From positions 8,189,001 through 8,253,000 of the forward strand of contig NC_135361.1 of the NCBI RefSeq assembly GCF_051622035.1: a stretch of 64,000 bases of DNA, read 5' to 3'. Shown one piece after another: positions 35,240-45,975 of this stretch. The notes under the pieces were generated by a model. That model was given only the letters and a program-made list of their open reading frames with translations. It did not search any database and was not told the origin of the DNA. Numbering within the stretch: the first letter of the stretch is position 1; every line of letters begins with the position of its first letter. This DNA comes from Arctopsyche grandis. Taxonomy: Eukaryota > Arthropoda > Insecta > Trichoptera > Hydropsychidae. Made by a program: the position numbers and the translations under genes.

Positions 35240-35781
35240 TTTTATTTTATTTTAAATATATATATATATACCGGCTTGACAGGAAGACCCCAATGCGCCT
35301 TCCTAGACAATTAATAACAAATAATGCAGCATTTTTATTACATAAATCACTGTATTTCGAGAAGCTAAAGAACACTTATTAAGAAGTTTATTTTGTTATA
35401 TTTATTCTTTATATTTATGAATTTCTACATCTGAGGCCTGTTGATTTTTCAATAAATAAATAAACACGAAATTAACAAAAAAATAATTAATTAATCCATT
35501 GAGACATCTATGGATTTAGACTTGTACGTAAATTTTTACAAACTGTACAAACATTAAATACAGAAGATTTGTGACAGCAGGTAGAATGATTTGTTTTGCC
35601 AATTTTGAGGAACCGTTTCAAAAATGATCAGATACAATTGGCAAACTCTGGTAGGAAATGATTGACTTGGAGTCACAAATATCCAAGTCTAACCACCAGT
35701 ATTAAAGATTAGCCCGGGATCGAACCCAATAATCTTTTGGTGATAAACATAAACGCAACCACTGAGCCATATATATATTGG
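35240..35781 (-). repeat. SINE copy (minus), near full length
   Basis: Tail (about 35270-35312) is decayed (CCGGCTTGACAGGAAGACCC, CCTTCCTAG). The body then has CACTGTATTTCGAGAAGC, AGGAACCGTTTCAAAAATGA, TTGGCAAACTCTGGTAGGAA and a tRNA-like head with GGGATCGAACCC and CAACCACTGAGCCATA (reverse complements of B and A boxes). Confidence 0.85.
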
Positions 35782-35796
35782 CTATTATGTATTATT

Positions 35797-36229
35797 ATTA
35801 CATTTTTATACCGGAAAGGCCTTACAGGTACACTCCAATGCTCCTTCCTGGCCAATTACAAATAATACAGCATTTTTATTATAAAGTCGCTGAATTACGA
35901 GACACTGAAAACTCGCAAATTAACGAGACATCTATGAATTGTACATAAATTCTATTGTACAATAATCATACTCAAATAGTGGCGACATAGTAGGTAGGAA
36001 GGATTTTAGCCAATTTTTAATCGAGAACTGTTTCAACAATGAAATCAGAGAAAATTGGCAACCTCTGATAGGAAACGATCGACCTGGAGTCACAAATATC
36101 CAGGTCTGACCAGCAGCACTACAGATATACGCAGAAAAATTCTTTTCAATCGAGGTCAGCTCATGGGATCGAACCCTGCGCCTCTCGGTGTTAGGCAGAA
36201 GCTTAACGACCGAGCTATGCTGCTGGCTA
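35797..36229 (-). repeat. SINE copy (minus), full length
   Basis: From tail to head: TTTTTATACCGGAAAGGCCT, CTTCCTGGCCAATTAC, TGAAATCAGAGAAAATTGGC, GGAGTCACAAATATCCAG, GGGATCGAACCC (B box complement) and GACCGAGCTATGCTGCTGG (A box side). It lies end to end with the previous copy. Confidence 0.9.
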
Positions 36230-38135
36230 ATTAATATATTTTAATTTTATTTTAATAATATATTTTTCGTAACCATTTTTTGACTTGTCACTGTTTAAAT
36301 AAATTATTGAAATAGCTGTTGATTTTAGTAATTAGTATTGGACTTAAGACTACATATTACTCAAGCAATTGGATACTGGTATATTATATGTATGTAAATA
36401 CTTAGTAGGGAGAGATAATCATCAGAAAAGAAGCCTCCATTTAATCAATTCCACGTACAATTTGATAGCTCTAGAATTGCTTCAATATTTTATTGATATC
36501 TTTTTATAAGAGACTACACATTTATTTTACACGGTAGATTTTTTTTTAAAGTCGTATATCCTGTAACTAGTTTCGTGACGGGAATTCGACTATTTAATAT
36601 TTTTTCCGTCCATACATTCAATTATATGTCAGGCTGCTGTCATCGCAGCCACCCAAGCCCCAGTCTCGGGGCCCCCCCGGGGGCGGAGGCCCCATCGTCG
36701 TGGGGCGCATAAATAATACATGCATTCCTTGTCCAATTTCCCACGTGTCCCGTATCTCCAGCGTCGTTCACGTACACGTGCAAACGTAAAATGTAACCGT
36801 AAAAATATTCAAATAATGCCCGTCGCTCCCAGGTCGTATCAAAAACACGATCCCGCACCCAACCCTAACCCAACGTGTTTGCACATTAAAAGCTTTTAAT
36901 AATTCAAGTCGGTTTTGTTTCCGGTTTTATTCCGATTGTTCGTGCCGCTCTGCTTCTTATGGAAATTCTGCGAAGGAAACCAAAAAAAAAAAAAGTCAAA
37001 ATAAACGCAAATATTGTACAGTTTTCGATTGTTACCGCAACGGGGCAATGTCAGGGGTGTGGCACTATTTCGGAAGTGGACTTTTGAATTTGTTTATAGG
37101 ATTATGCGGTGAAATATTTTGGAATCGCGTGCAATCTCGCAATGGCGGTTGCGAAATCTCTCTCGTACGCTGCTAGTGATCTTGGCATTGTGCCATATTA
37201 AAATTCTTTATTATTTGCAAACATTGGTTTGGTTTGAATGCTTTATTTTTATGTCAGTTTTTCTATTTTTATTCCTGCTTTTTTCCCTCACCCCGTTGAT
37301 GTCATACATAAAATACGTTTGAGTAAAAATGCGTACATATTGAATAAACCTAGGATTTGGTTCACTAATTTCATGGTTTCGGGGAAAATGCTCGCATCAG
37401 ATTTTTCCGAAACGAACTTCGTAAATAGACAAGTAATATATTTACATGTCTCGTAAAATGAAATATTTATTTTTCATTTAGTTCTATTCAAAGTGATGAG
37501 TGTTGTACTGAAAAAAAAAATTCTCAGACACATTACTATTATGTACTCGTTATTCAAATAATTTCAACTAATGTTTTAAATTGTCATATTTGTCAGTTTT
37601 TTTAACACAAGAATCTTTCATTTTATTATAATATATTTTTATACTTTAGTTTAGTTATGTAATGTGCTATTTAATCATATTATAGCTTTCATTCTTTTCC
37701 TTTTCATTTGTTTATTTTGTATTTACCTTTTTCATTTGTTTTATATTTGTAAATTTCAATTTCTTCTTACATTCTATTTTATAACCTTTTCCAAATATTT
37801 TAATACTATAGTTTAATTATGCAATGTTCTACATATTTTGTCATGCCTTTATTCTTTACTTTTTAATTTGTTTTCCTTATATTTATCTTTTTCATTTTTG
37901 TAAAAATCTATTATTGGACTCGGATGTTACATATATTATTTATTTACTATTTTTTTTTTATACATATCTATGTACATCCTGTCTGTTGATTTTTCAATTA
38001 ATAAAATAAAATAAAAGCTCTCTTCATATTAGTTCAGCACAGACTGGTAACTGCACTTAACAGCAGTACGTAAGTATTATTTCGTACATTCTATATGGAT
38101 ATATCTACATTCATATATTCCGTAATTTACATATA
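36230..38135. other. Last-intron interval, no gene seen
   Basis: Includes a GC-rich patch at 36640-36760 with a C-run/G-run hairpin (GGGGCCCCCCCGGGGGCGG) and a unique-looking block to 37320. The rest is AT-rich. An imperfect duplication near 37610-38000 repeats TATACTTTAGTTTAGTTATG and CTTTTTCATTTG patterns. Confidence 0.35.
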
Positions 38136-38139
38136 CATA

Positions 38140-38800
38140 TGTTACAGTAATAGTGTAAGGCTCTGATCAGTATACACTGACTAGTAAGTGTATGCATCAT
38201 AAAAATCACCCAGTAAAAGTATACACGGGAGAATGAACGAACACTTTTACTTGTAAATTCATACACTAGCTATCTGTACGCAGTAAATGTTTACAAAAGG
38301 TATAATAAGTTGACATTCTTAGCAAGTATGTACATAGTCAGCCTATGACGAATTTAACAAAAACTGAAATATTGCGACATTACATATATCGAAGAACATA
38401 TTAGTAATGAACAAATTAAAATGTAACCTTACCTATTCTAACCAAAAATCAAAAAAAAACAAAAAAATGTAGGTAATATGGATGTACTTAATTGTAAAAC
38501 TTCTACAGTGCATATAATCTTGTTGATTATTTTCGTATCAATTCAACAATAAATTATTTATTTGAACATAACCAGTGAGCATAAAATTCATTGGAAGAGT
38601 AACGTCAAACTTTGGTCAGCTGTCAAATAGCTCAAATTTAATTCGTTAGCAGATTTACTAGTGTACAGCAGCCAGTGCTTGAATTTTCGCGTCAGTGTAT
38701 ACTTTGTTCAGTAAAAGTATCTACGGAATCTAGAATCGCAAGTTTTAGATAAAAACCAATGCTAATGTACACACTTACTGGTCACCGCAGACGTTACAGC
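38140..38800. mobile_element. Possible TIR element with subterminal repeats
   Basis: Left: TGACTAGTAAGTGTATGCAT. Right: ATGCTAATGTACACACTTAC then TGGTCA, an imperfect inverted match. CAGTAAAAGTAT and TCAGTGTATAC motifs recur inside. A TGTTACAGTAA at the left end resembles the TGTTACAGT termini at 41641. No ORF; ends not fixed. Confidence 0.45.
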
Positions 38801-39071
38801 AGTAGCCGACAAAATTTATTCATATAATACAGTAGTACATGTCACCGGAACGTATCAAGCGAAACCAGCTTCCTTTGGCTACTGTGGAAATAGGTGCGCA
38901 AGTGACGTCATAGGAGCGAGTGCAGGCTCACTAACTAAAGTGGCAATAAAAGTGACAAAGTCACATTGTGACAATATTGACTCGACGATACGTCGCAAGC
39001 AATATTTTGCGTTATCGTTGCGCTCTCTAATATAAATATTGTGAAATATACATATGTATATGTAATATATA

Positions 39072-39520
39072 TAGCCAGCAGTATGGCTGGGTAGTTGCGT
39101 TTATGTTTAGCACCGAGAGGCTACCATGTTCGATCCCGTGCTCATATTTGTGACTCCAAGTTGATCGTTTCCTATCAGAGTTTGCCAATTTATCTGATAT
39201 CATTGTTAAAACGGTTCCTCCATCATATTGGAAAAATCCATCCTACCCGCTATGTCACAAATATCTGAATGTGATTTATTTACAATATGTAAAAAATTAT
39301 GTACAAGTATAAATCCATAAAGATCTCTGTGTACTAATTAATTAATTGATTTATAATTTAGTGTCCTTCAGCCTCTCGAAATACAGTGATTTATGTTATG
39401 TATAACAAATGCTGCAATGTTTGTAATCAATTGTCTAGGAAGGCGCATTGGAGTTTACCCTCTAGGCCTTTCTGGTATATATCTATGTAAAAATTAAAAA
39501 TTAATATAAATAATATATAT
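39072..39520 (+). repeat. SINE copy (plus), full length, reference copy
   Basis: tRNA-derived head AGCCAGCAGTATGGCTGGGT with B box TGTTCGATCCCG, then body TTTGTGACTCCAAGTTGATC, TCCTATCAGAGTTTGCCAAT, AAAACGGTTCC, CCTACCCGCTATGTCACAAA, TCTCGAAATACAGTGATTTA, AATGCTGCAATG, and the tail stem-loop (39434-39477). It ends in an A-rich run. Length is about 410 bp without the tail run. This is a typical polymerase III retroposon layout. Confidence 0.92.
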
Positions 39521-39527
39521 ATTATAG

Positions 39528-39957
39528 TATCGTATTCCTGCGTAGGAGTGGGTGGAGGATAAATGCTGCCAAAGTCGCTTCACAGCATTTATTGGGCGAT
39601 TAAAGAGACACACGCACTGCCAGTGCTCAGTCCGGAATGCCTTGGTATGGCCTAAGTACCTACTTATAAAGGGCAGGTAGCTCAGTGCATCTTCCTCGAC
39701 ACGTTTGTTTACTTATTGTTATAGTCACGTACCAGATATGCAGTCCCACGGTCTCGGCACGCAGTCCCACGCTTTCGCGCTGTCAGTTCTGAGAACTTAC
39801 CGACCACAAAATCAATTTGGGGGTCTCCATTGTTAGCCGACTGCACTTAAACCTGGAGGTAATCCTCGAAAATCAATTAAAACGGCAGCTCCTTTTCACA
39901 CATGCTACAGAATGAATAAAAAAGTCTTCCGTGCACTGCTGTGCCTGCAGTGCTAGA
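39528..39957 (-). mobile_element. Probable solo LTR (minus), copy 1
   Basis: Matches 60262-60675 in reverse orientation: CGTAGGAGTGGGTGGAGGAT, AAAGTCGCTTCACAGCATTT, TATTGGG, CATCTTCCTCGACACGTTTG, AACTTAAACC-type blocks and CTTTTCACACATGCTACAG. In sense orientation it has TATAA-type and AATAAA signals in LTR order. An internal CAGTCCCACG repeat is special to this copy. Confidence 0.55.
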
Positions 39958-40492
39958 TTGTATGAATAGAGATTAACAAGTGTTTATAAATTGGCCTATT
40001 CGTGGGACATGGCAGGAGAAAACTTCGAGATAGGAATGGATTCAGTCTTCCGAAAACTCTAGCTACATGTATCTATGTAGCTATGGATATAAACACAAGT
40101 TGTTCTGAAACTCCCTTTGGAGGAGAGGACACTTCTGCGATCGGGAATAAGTTTCGAGTGTCTGTTTTGCGGCCGCGGAAAGGGGACACCATCCGGATGT
40201 TGAGGACCACTGGAATCGCTATATTTACGTTCAAATTAAATAGGATGCGCTCGAACGTCGCAGAGGGCTCTCTACTACTCGTTCAAACCGTCGAAAAATA
40301 TTTTAAAATATTTTTGTAAACACTAAAAAATATACTGCCACTATATATACATATATAATATAAATTGGTATTACGCTTAAACTTCTAGATATGAAATTAT
40401 AGTTCAATACACTCGATTTTCTATGATAATTTTGAAAAAAAAAAGTCGTTGAGAGCTTCTTTCAGTGTATACATATATTTTATTTTACATAC

Positions 40493-40496
<4 letters not shown>

Positions 40497-40570
<74 letters not shown>
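40497..40570. repeat. (TA)n microsatellite
   Basis: About 36 TA units. It is one of five long TA tracts in the window. Confidence 0.95.
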
Positions 40571-40574
<4 letters not shown>

Positions 40575-40614
40575 GTATATACCAGTATTCGTAAAAACAT
40601 CAGACCTGTCAAAA

Positions 40615-40768
40615 GTCAACTGTTATATTACAACTGGCGCACATTGTTGAATGTGTATTTGCGCTTGTGGAGATATAATTTACTAGTTGAATTGTATTCG
40701 AATTTGAATGGCCTAAAACGCCAGTTGGAATGTATTACAACTGAAAATACACTTCGACTGTAACATAT
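40615..40768. mobile_element. Small TIR element (TGTTA / TAACA ends)
   Basis: AACTGTTATATTACAACTGG at the left and TGTATTACAACTGAAAATAC plus CGACTGTAACATA at the right are inverted-type matches, with GGCG / CGCC inside. A related right end lies at 26935-26960 (CTACTGAAAATACACTTCAA, CTGTAACATA). Confidence 0.5.
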
Positions 40769-41130
40769 TTTATTTTATTTTATATTACATAGATATATAC
40801 CAGGAAGGCCTAACAGGTACGCCCCAATGCGTCTTCGTAGACAATTAAATACAAACATTGAAACATTTTTATTACATAAATCGCTGCATTTCGAGAGGCT
40901 GACAAATACGAAATAAACAATTAATTAATTAACGAATTAATCCATAGATACATCTTTGGATTTAGACTTTTTTTACATGTTATACATAAATCAAATTCTG
41001 ATAAGAAACGATCGACTTGGAGTCACAAATATTCAAGTTTGACCAGCAGTATTAAAGATAAGCACTGGATCGAACCCGGTAACCTCTCGGTGCTAAACAT
41101 AAACGCAACCACCGAGCCATACTGCTGACC
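40769..41130 (-). repeat. SINE copy (minus)
   Basis: Begins with reversed A-rich tail, then CCAGGAAGGCCTAACAGGTA (stem and loop), AATGCGTCTTCGTAGAC, CTGATAAGAAACGATCGACT and a head with GGATCGAACCCGGTAACC and CAACCACCGAGCCATACTGC. The centre of the body is shortened by about 60 bp compared with the reference copy. Confidence 0.88.
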
Positions 41131-41640
41131 ATATATTAAAGGTGCAAAGGTACATATGTATCTGATTTATATATTTAAATAAATTTATTTTTTCATACAA
41201 AAATGAATATTACACATCGTTTCATTGTACATGTATGGATTTTGAGGCGAGCGAATAACAAATACTTTCATCGATGATATGACCATCATTAATCACCGAT
41301 CCTCAATATACATTGTATGTACATACATAAATATATTTAAAAAAAAATGCAGAGCTCGGCAATGCAACGAGCCGCTCTCTCATGCACCATTAGCCACGTG
41401 AAAGCTGCACTCGTCGATTTGAAAAGGCCGCAAGTTTTAATCGAACTCAGTGAAAATTCGAGTGCATTTTCCGCTCATACGTACATGTAAAAATTTCGCG
41501 TCAATTTTTCCCCTTTGCGTCAATTACGTTGATTGGCGAAGAGTGAAATTATTCACTATAGATCATTTTGCAAAAACTTGATTGATCTAATAAATTATCT
41601 TTTGATCGTTACTTTATTTTGTATCATATATATACATATA

Positions 41641-41941
41641 TGTTACAGTGAAAGCATATGAAAACAAGTCAAAATATATTATCACCAATTCAAGCAGTGA
41701 AAATGTATCAAACAATGAATTTACAACGTTTAACTCTATAAATTTAACCCTAACAACCCAATCTTAAATGAATAAGGCCAACTCTTACCTAACCTAACCC
41801 ATCCTAACCCTTAAATAATACCAACCCTAACAATCTAATCTTAAATTAATAAAACCAACCCCTGAAAATGTAACTGGTTATGATTTCACTGAAACGTCAG
41901 TGAAAATATATTTTCACATGAAATATAATTTCACTGTGACA
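41641..41941. mobile_element. MITE with TGTTACAGTGAAA termini
   Basis: Left TGTTACAGTGAAAGC; right ATTTCACTGTGACA. A second inner pair GTGAAAATATATTTTCAC lies at about 41900-41917. The centre holds CTAACCTAACCC-like degenerate repeats (41755-41830), which resemble telomeric sequence by composition only. No ORF. Confidence 0.6.
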
Positions 41942-42249
41942 TTGTATATAAAAACGGATGCGATGCGATGTATAAATATATGTGTGTGGGTATGTGGCGA
42001 GCGCGTGGAAAAGTATGGAGATTAAAAAAAAAACAAACTTTAGTATGCGTTATGCATAAATATGTGGTGCAACGACCGGGGTAGCGGGGAAGTGGGGATC
42101 TGATCGTCTGACATGTGCTCCTGATATTGAGCACCTGAGTTGGAACGGGTGGCGTCAGTATCAGATGCGCGGGAGCGTACACACATACACACATACATTC
42201 ATTCAATGGATAGTTTAATGAGCGCATTATATTTTTACTATTAACTGGT

Positions 42250-42847
42250 GTTACGCCCGTTGATTTCAACGGGTGGTTTCGAAAAGGAATTGAAACACGG
42301 ATAAAAATGTAAGGTAATTTATAGGCGCACACGCACGTAGTATTAATCGCAATAAAAGTGGCACTAAGCAATCGAAATGATCGAAATGATGTGTTCGAAG
42401 TGAATGTGTGTATGTGTGCCCTGAGGGCTTCGCCCCCCGCACCGCTGACGCCTCCAGCGGCCTGGAGGGTTCGCCCGGAGGACTTCCGTCGTCCTGGGGG
42501 CTTCGCCCCCTGACGCCCAGAGCACCTTCCGCGCTCTGGGGTCTTCGCCTCCGCGCCTCCATCCGAGACGTCCGGCGCGGCCGACGATCCCAGCGCAAAT
42601 GTGAACGCGCTCGTCACTCCCCCCTCCCTTGCTTCCCCACTACTACGCTTCCCGGCGTCTCGATTACTCGGCTGTGATTGGTTCCCCATACTGGTTGATC
42701 GTCTGAAACATACAAACACACATATTTAGCGACAGTCGGTTTTTATATATATTATTATTATACACGCGCGCGCCTTTTAATTACCATACACTATATTTTA
42801 TTTTAATTCGTGTATCAATAACTTTCTTTGAAATCAACGGGCATAAC
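42250..42847. mobile_element. TIR element with GC-rich hairpin core
   Basis: GTTACGCCCGTTGATTTCAA (42250-42269) is mirrored at 42828-42847 with one mismatch. The core at 42415-42640 is very GC-rich and made of repeated GGGGGCTTCGCCCCC-type hairpins, in strong contrast to the flanks. The long minus open frame across it (41931-42719) is a by-product of the GC-rich core. Target duplication not evident. Confidence 0.6.
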
Positions 42848-43539
42848 ATTAGTGACATATAATTTGCGCATGGATTATAAATAAAAAAAATTCGCACACA
42901 TAAAATTAACAATGTACCTACAGTTGGAGAAAATTACACAGTTTAATAATAAAAGGTGCTGTTTATTTTATAAAAATTTTCATTGTACGTTTTGCATACA
43001 TATTTTACATACATAATCCTGTCTGGTTTTGGTACGTTAACACGTACGCCGCGAGCGCCACATTTTCCCCATTTTAGTTTTACCGTATTTTTTTACTATA
43101 CAGTTTTATTTATTTTCTTCCCTTCTTTTGCTACACTCGCCGATTTTATTTCTACTTTTTTTCCCTTGTATATTCCGGCGTTTGCCAGTTAGAAAACTTC
43201 CACAATGGCGGAGGAGCAAGTTTCGAGGGAACTTTCGGTTTCGGACCGGAGCACGTGCCCCTACAACTTTAAACTTCGGGTCTGGTTCCGCAGAACTGAA
43301 ATCAGACACCACCTATTTTTACAAAAAGAAAATTCGGTGTACATCGTATACATACATACATATATAGGTACATACGCGTGCGTCTAGGAACCTAAAAATT
43401 ACACATCAAAAAAATCGCTCAGTATAAATGGTAAGCGGCGCACAATAACTTGTGACCCAACAGCTAGTATGTAGAGTGAAAGTTTTAATCGCTTAACATA
43501 TTTATTATATCTGAAATTTTGATTTATAGCATATATTTA

Positions 43540-44057
43540 TTTATTTTACATATATACATATATGTATATACATATTTATTTATTTATTTTTACATACATA
43601 TATACAAATATACCAGGAAGGCTTAACAGGTAAACCCCAAATGCGCCTTCCTGGTCCACATAATTATTACATAGATACATGTAAATCTAATCAATATCTG
43701 ACATCTATCGTCAGATATTACAAATATCGTATTAATACGATAAATAACGATGAATAACTTTCATGTAACAATACGAATTTTATATTCGATAAACAACCAC
43801 AGAGACATCTATGGTGAGCAATATGGCGAAACCTAAGATATAACAATAACTAAAGATTCGCAATAGAAAATTGGAAAGGAAACGCCAATTTTACAGGAAT
43901 CGTTTCAATGAAAATCAGAAAAATTTGCAAATTCTGATAAGAAACGATCGACCTTGACAAATCAAAGTCTGGCCAATAGCGAGACTTAGCGGGAATCGAA
44001 CTCGTAACATCAAGTACGAGGTAATTCAACATTCACCACTAGACCACGCTACTGGTT
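43540..44057 (-). repeat. SINE copy (minus), second head type
   Basis: It has the common tail (CCAGGAAGGCTTAACAGGTA, GCGCCTTCCTGG), but the head differs from the reference: in sense orientation ACCAGTAGCGTGGTCTAGTG then GAGTTCGATTCCCGC. A second subfamily with a different tRNA-like head is therefore present. Body blocks such as CTGATAAGAAACGATCGACC are conserved. Confidence 0.85.
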
Positions 44058-44230
44058 ATATAAAAGGCCTAACAGGTAAACCTGTTAGGCCTTTCCCGTT
44101 TCCTTTCCCGCTAAGTCTGGCCAATAGCGAGACTTAGCGGGAATCGAACTCGTAACATCAAGTACGAGGTAATTCAACATTCACCACTAGACCACGCTAC
44201 TGGTTATATAAAAGGCCTAACAGGTAAACC
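43965..44230. repeat. 118-bp direct duplication of a SINE head with palindromic junction
   Basis: Copy 1 is 43965-44082 and copy 2 is 44113-44230, identical by eye and offset by 148 bp. Between them sits TGTTAGGCCTTTCCCGTTTC and CTTTCCCGCT. The junction is palindromic twice: AAAGGCCTAACAGGT, then AA, then ACCTGTTAGGCCTTT, followed by TTCCCGCTAAGTCT mirrored by AGACTTAGCGGGAA. Confidence 0.85.
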
Positions 44231-44614
44231 CCAATGCGCTTTCCTGGCCAATTACAAACAATGTAGCATTTTATTACATAAGTCGATGAATTACGAGAAA
44301 CTGAAAAACTCGGAATTAACGAAACATCTATGAATTTTGTACATAAATCATGCTCAAATAATGGTGACATAGTGGGCAGGATGGATTTCTAGCCAATTTA
44401 ATGGAGGAATCGTTTCAACAATGAAATCAGAAAAATTGGCAAACTCTGATATGTAGGAAACGATCGACTTGGAGTCACAAATATCCAAGTCTGATTAGCA
44501 ACATTACAGATAGCTCAGAATAAATTCTTTTCAATCGAGGTCAACTCACGGGATCGCACCCGGTGACCTCTCGGTGCTAGGCAAAAGCCCAACCACCGAG
44601 CCATGCTGCTCGCT
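44211..44614 (-). repeat. SINE copy (minus), full length
   Basis: Tail AAAGGCCTAACAGGTAAACC, CAATGCGCTTTCCTGG, body TTACGAGAAACTGAAAAACT, GACATAGTGGGCAGGATGG, GGAATCGTTTCAACAATG, head GGGATCGCACCCGGTGACC and CAACCACCGAGCCATGCTGC. First head type. Confidence 0.9.
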
Positions 44615-44615
44615 A

Positions 44616-45540
44616 TATATGATATGGTTTACGATACTGTTCATATGATCATCATGGTTTTGTTTTAAAAAAAATTTTCTGACAAAATAGCATTACTGTA
44701 GTTTAATTTGATTTTAAGTATTAATTTGATACTGAAACATTCACTTATTGAAACACATCAAGAAATAGGAACGGATTGCATGCGTTATTGTGGCATTGCA
44801 ACGTTTTTCAGCATCGTTGGTTTCAGCATCTTATAAAATTTGCATTATTGGCATTGGAGTGTTTATGAATTATTTGTTTTCCTTTTTTTATTTTTTATAT
44901 AATCGAAAAGAAAGCAAACGCGTGTTTATTTAACACCAATCGACTTTGCCGTTTCTGAATACTTTGTACCATTTTGTTAAAACTAGAGCTTATTTACACC
45001 AAATTTATCAAGTTTAGGCAATTAAAACGACCAAAGAAGTTCAAAGAGGTGAATTCGAATGATGTATTGTAAATGCAATGAATCATAATATGATGTGTTT
45101 TGTTTGAAGAAAGCATCTACGTCAACGGTTGGATCAGTCTTTATATGCGAAATGCTTTTATGGTCCAGAGAAAAATAAAATAAATCCATTTACCAGATTT
45201 TTCAATAACGGGTTTGCTTTAGCGATGCGCACATACCGTATCCAAGGTTTATTCATGGGAAACATTGTTCGCGTTTCAAGTGTCACACTATTAAATTTTA
45301 CGTTTACGATCTCCATATTCAAATTCGAATCTTTTGCACGGGTTCGATGCCAAGTTGTTCGAAATGCCAAATGAAAAACTTTGCATTTGCCGGTTCATTA
45401 TAAACTCTCTGTCCATATATCGAAAACGTATGTTCGAAAAGACTAATATGATATACATACACTGTTATGTACATTGCTTATCAATGTAGTTCCCACAGTA
45501 TTAAATTCATTTTTCACTCGTTCATATACATACATATTAA
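44616..45540. other. Last-intron interval, no gene seen
   Basis: Mixed AT-rich DNA. The open frames at 45129-45374 (plus) and 45158-45370 (minus) overlap each other and show no domain. Confidence 0.35.
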
Positions 45541-45975
45541 CCAGCAGTGTGGTCTAATGGTAAGTGTTGTATTCTATCGTGCTATTGGTTACGAGTTCGC
45601 TTCCCGCTGGAGTCTCATTGCTGGCCAGACCTTGGTTTGACGAGGTCGGTCGTTTCATATCAGAATTTGTCAATTTTTCTGATTTGAAACGATTCCTGTG
45701 AAGTTGGCATTATTATCCAATTTTCTGTTTCGAAAAAACTAGAGTTAATATTATTATCTCTTAGGTTTCGCCAGATTTTCTCCATGAGATTATTAGTATT
45801 GTTACATGAATAAGTTATTCATTGTTATTTATCGTACGATGTTAGTAATATCTGACCATAGATGTCAGATATTGTTCAGATTTACATGTATTAATCAATA
45901 TGTGAACCAGGAAGGCGCATTTGGGGTTTACCTGTTAAGCCTTCCTGGTATATGTTTGTATATATGTATGTATGT
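45541..45975 (+). repeat. SINE copy (plus), second head type, full length
   Basis: Head CCAGCAGTGTGGTCTAATGG with B-box-like GAGTTCGCTTCCCGC, body GTCGTTTCATATCAGAATTT and TGAAACGATTCCTGTGAAGT, tail CCAGGAAGGCGCATTTGGGG to AAGCCTTCCTGG (45906-45948). It matches 43540-44057 better than the reference copy throughout. Confidence 0.88.

Noticed and set aside
38860..38905. TTCCTTTGGCTACTGTGG as a possible TM4 exon
   Set aside because: The Phe-Leu-Trp reading is too short, with stops close by and no VEDWK-like lead-in.
39072..39150. tRNA-like segment with A and B boxes
   Set aside because: The same segment heads many SINE copies in the window, so it is a SINE promoter and not a tRNA gene.
41755..41835. 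Telomere-like CTAACC repeats
   Set aside because: Units are irregular and lie within a MITE, and insect telomere repeats are usually TTAGG. No array structure.
41931..42719. 262-codon open frame on the minus strand
   Set aside because: It spans a GC-rich hairpin core and an AT-rich flank with no domain, and covers a TIR element. GC-rich DNA keeps frames open by chance.
43965..44230. CRISPR-like direct repeats
   Set aside because: Only two long copies of a SINE head, in an insect genome. It is a duplication.
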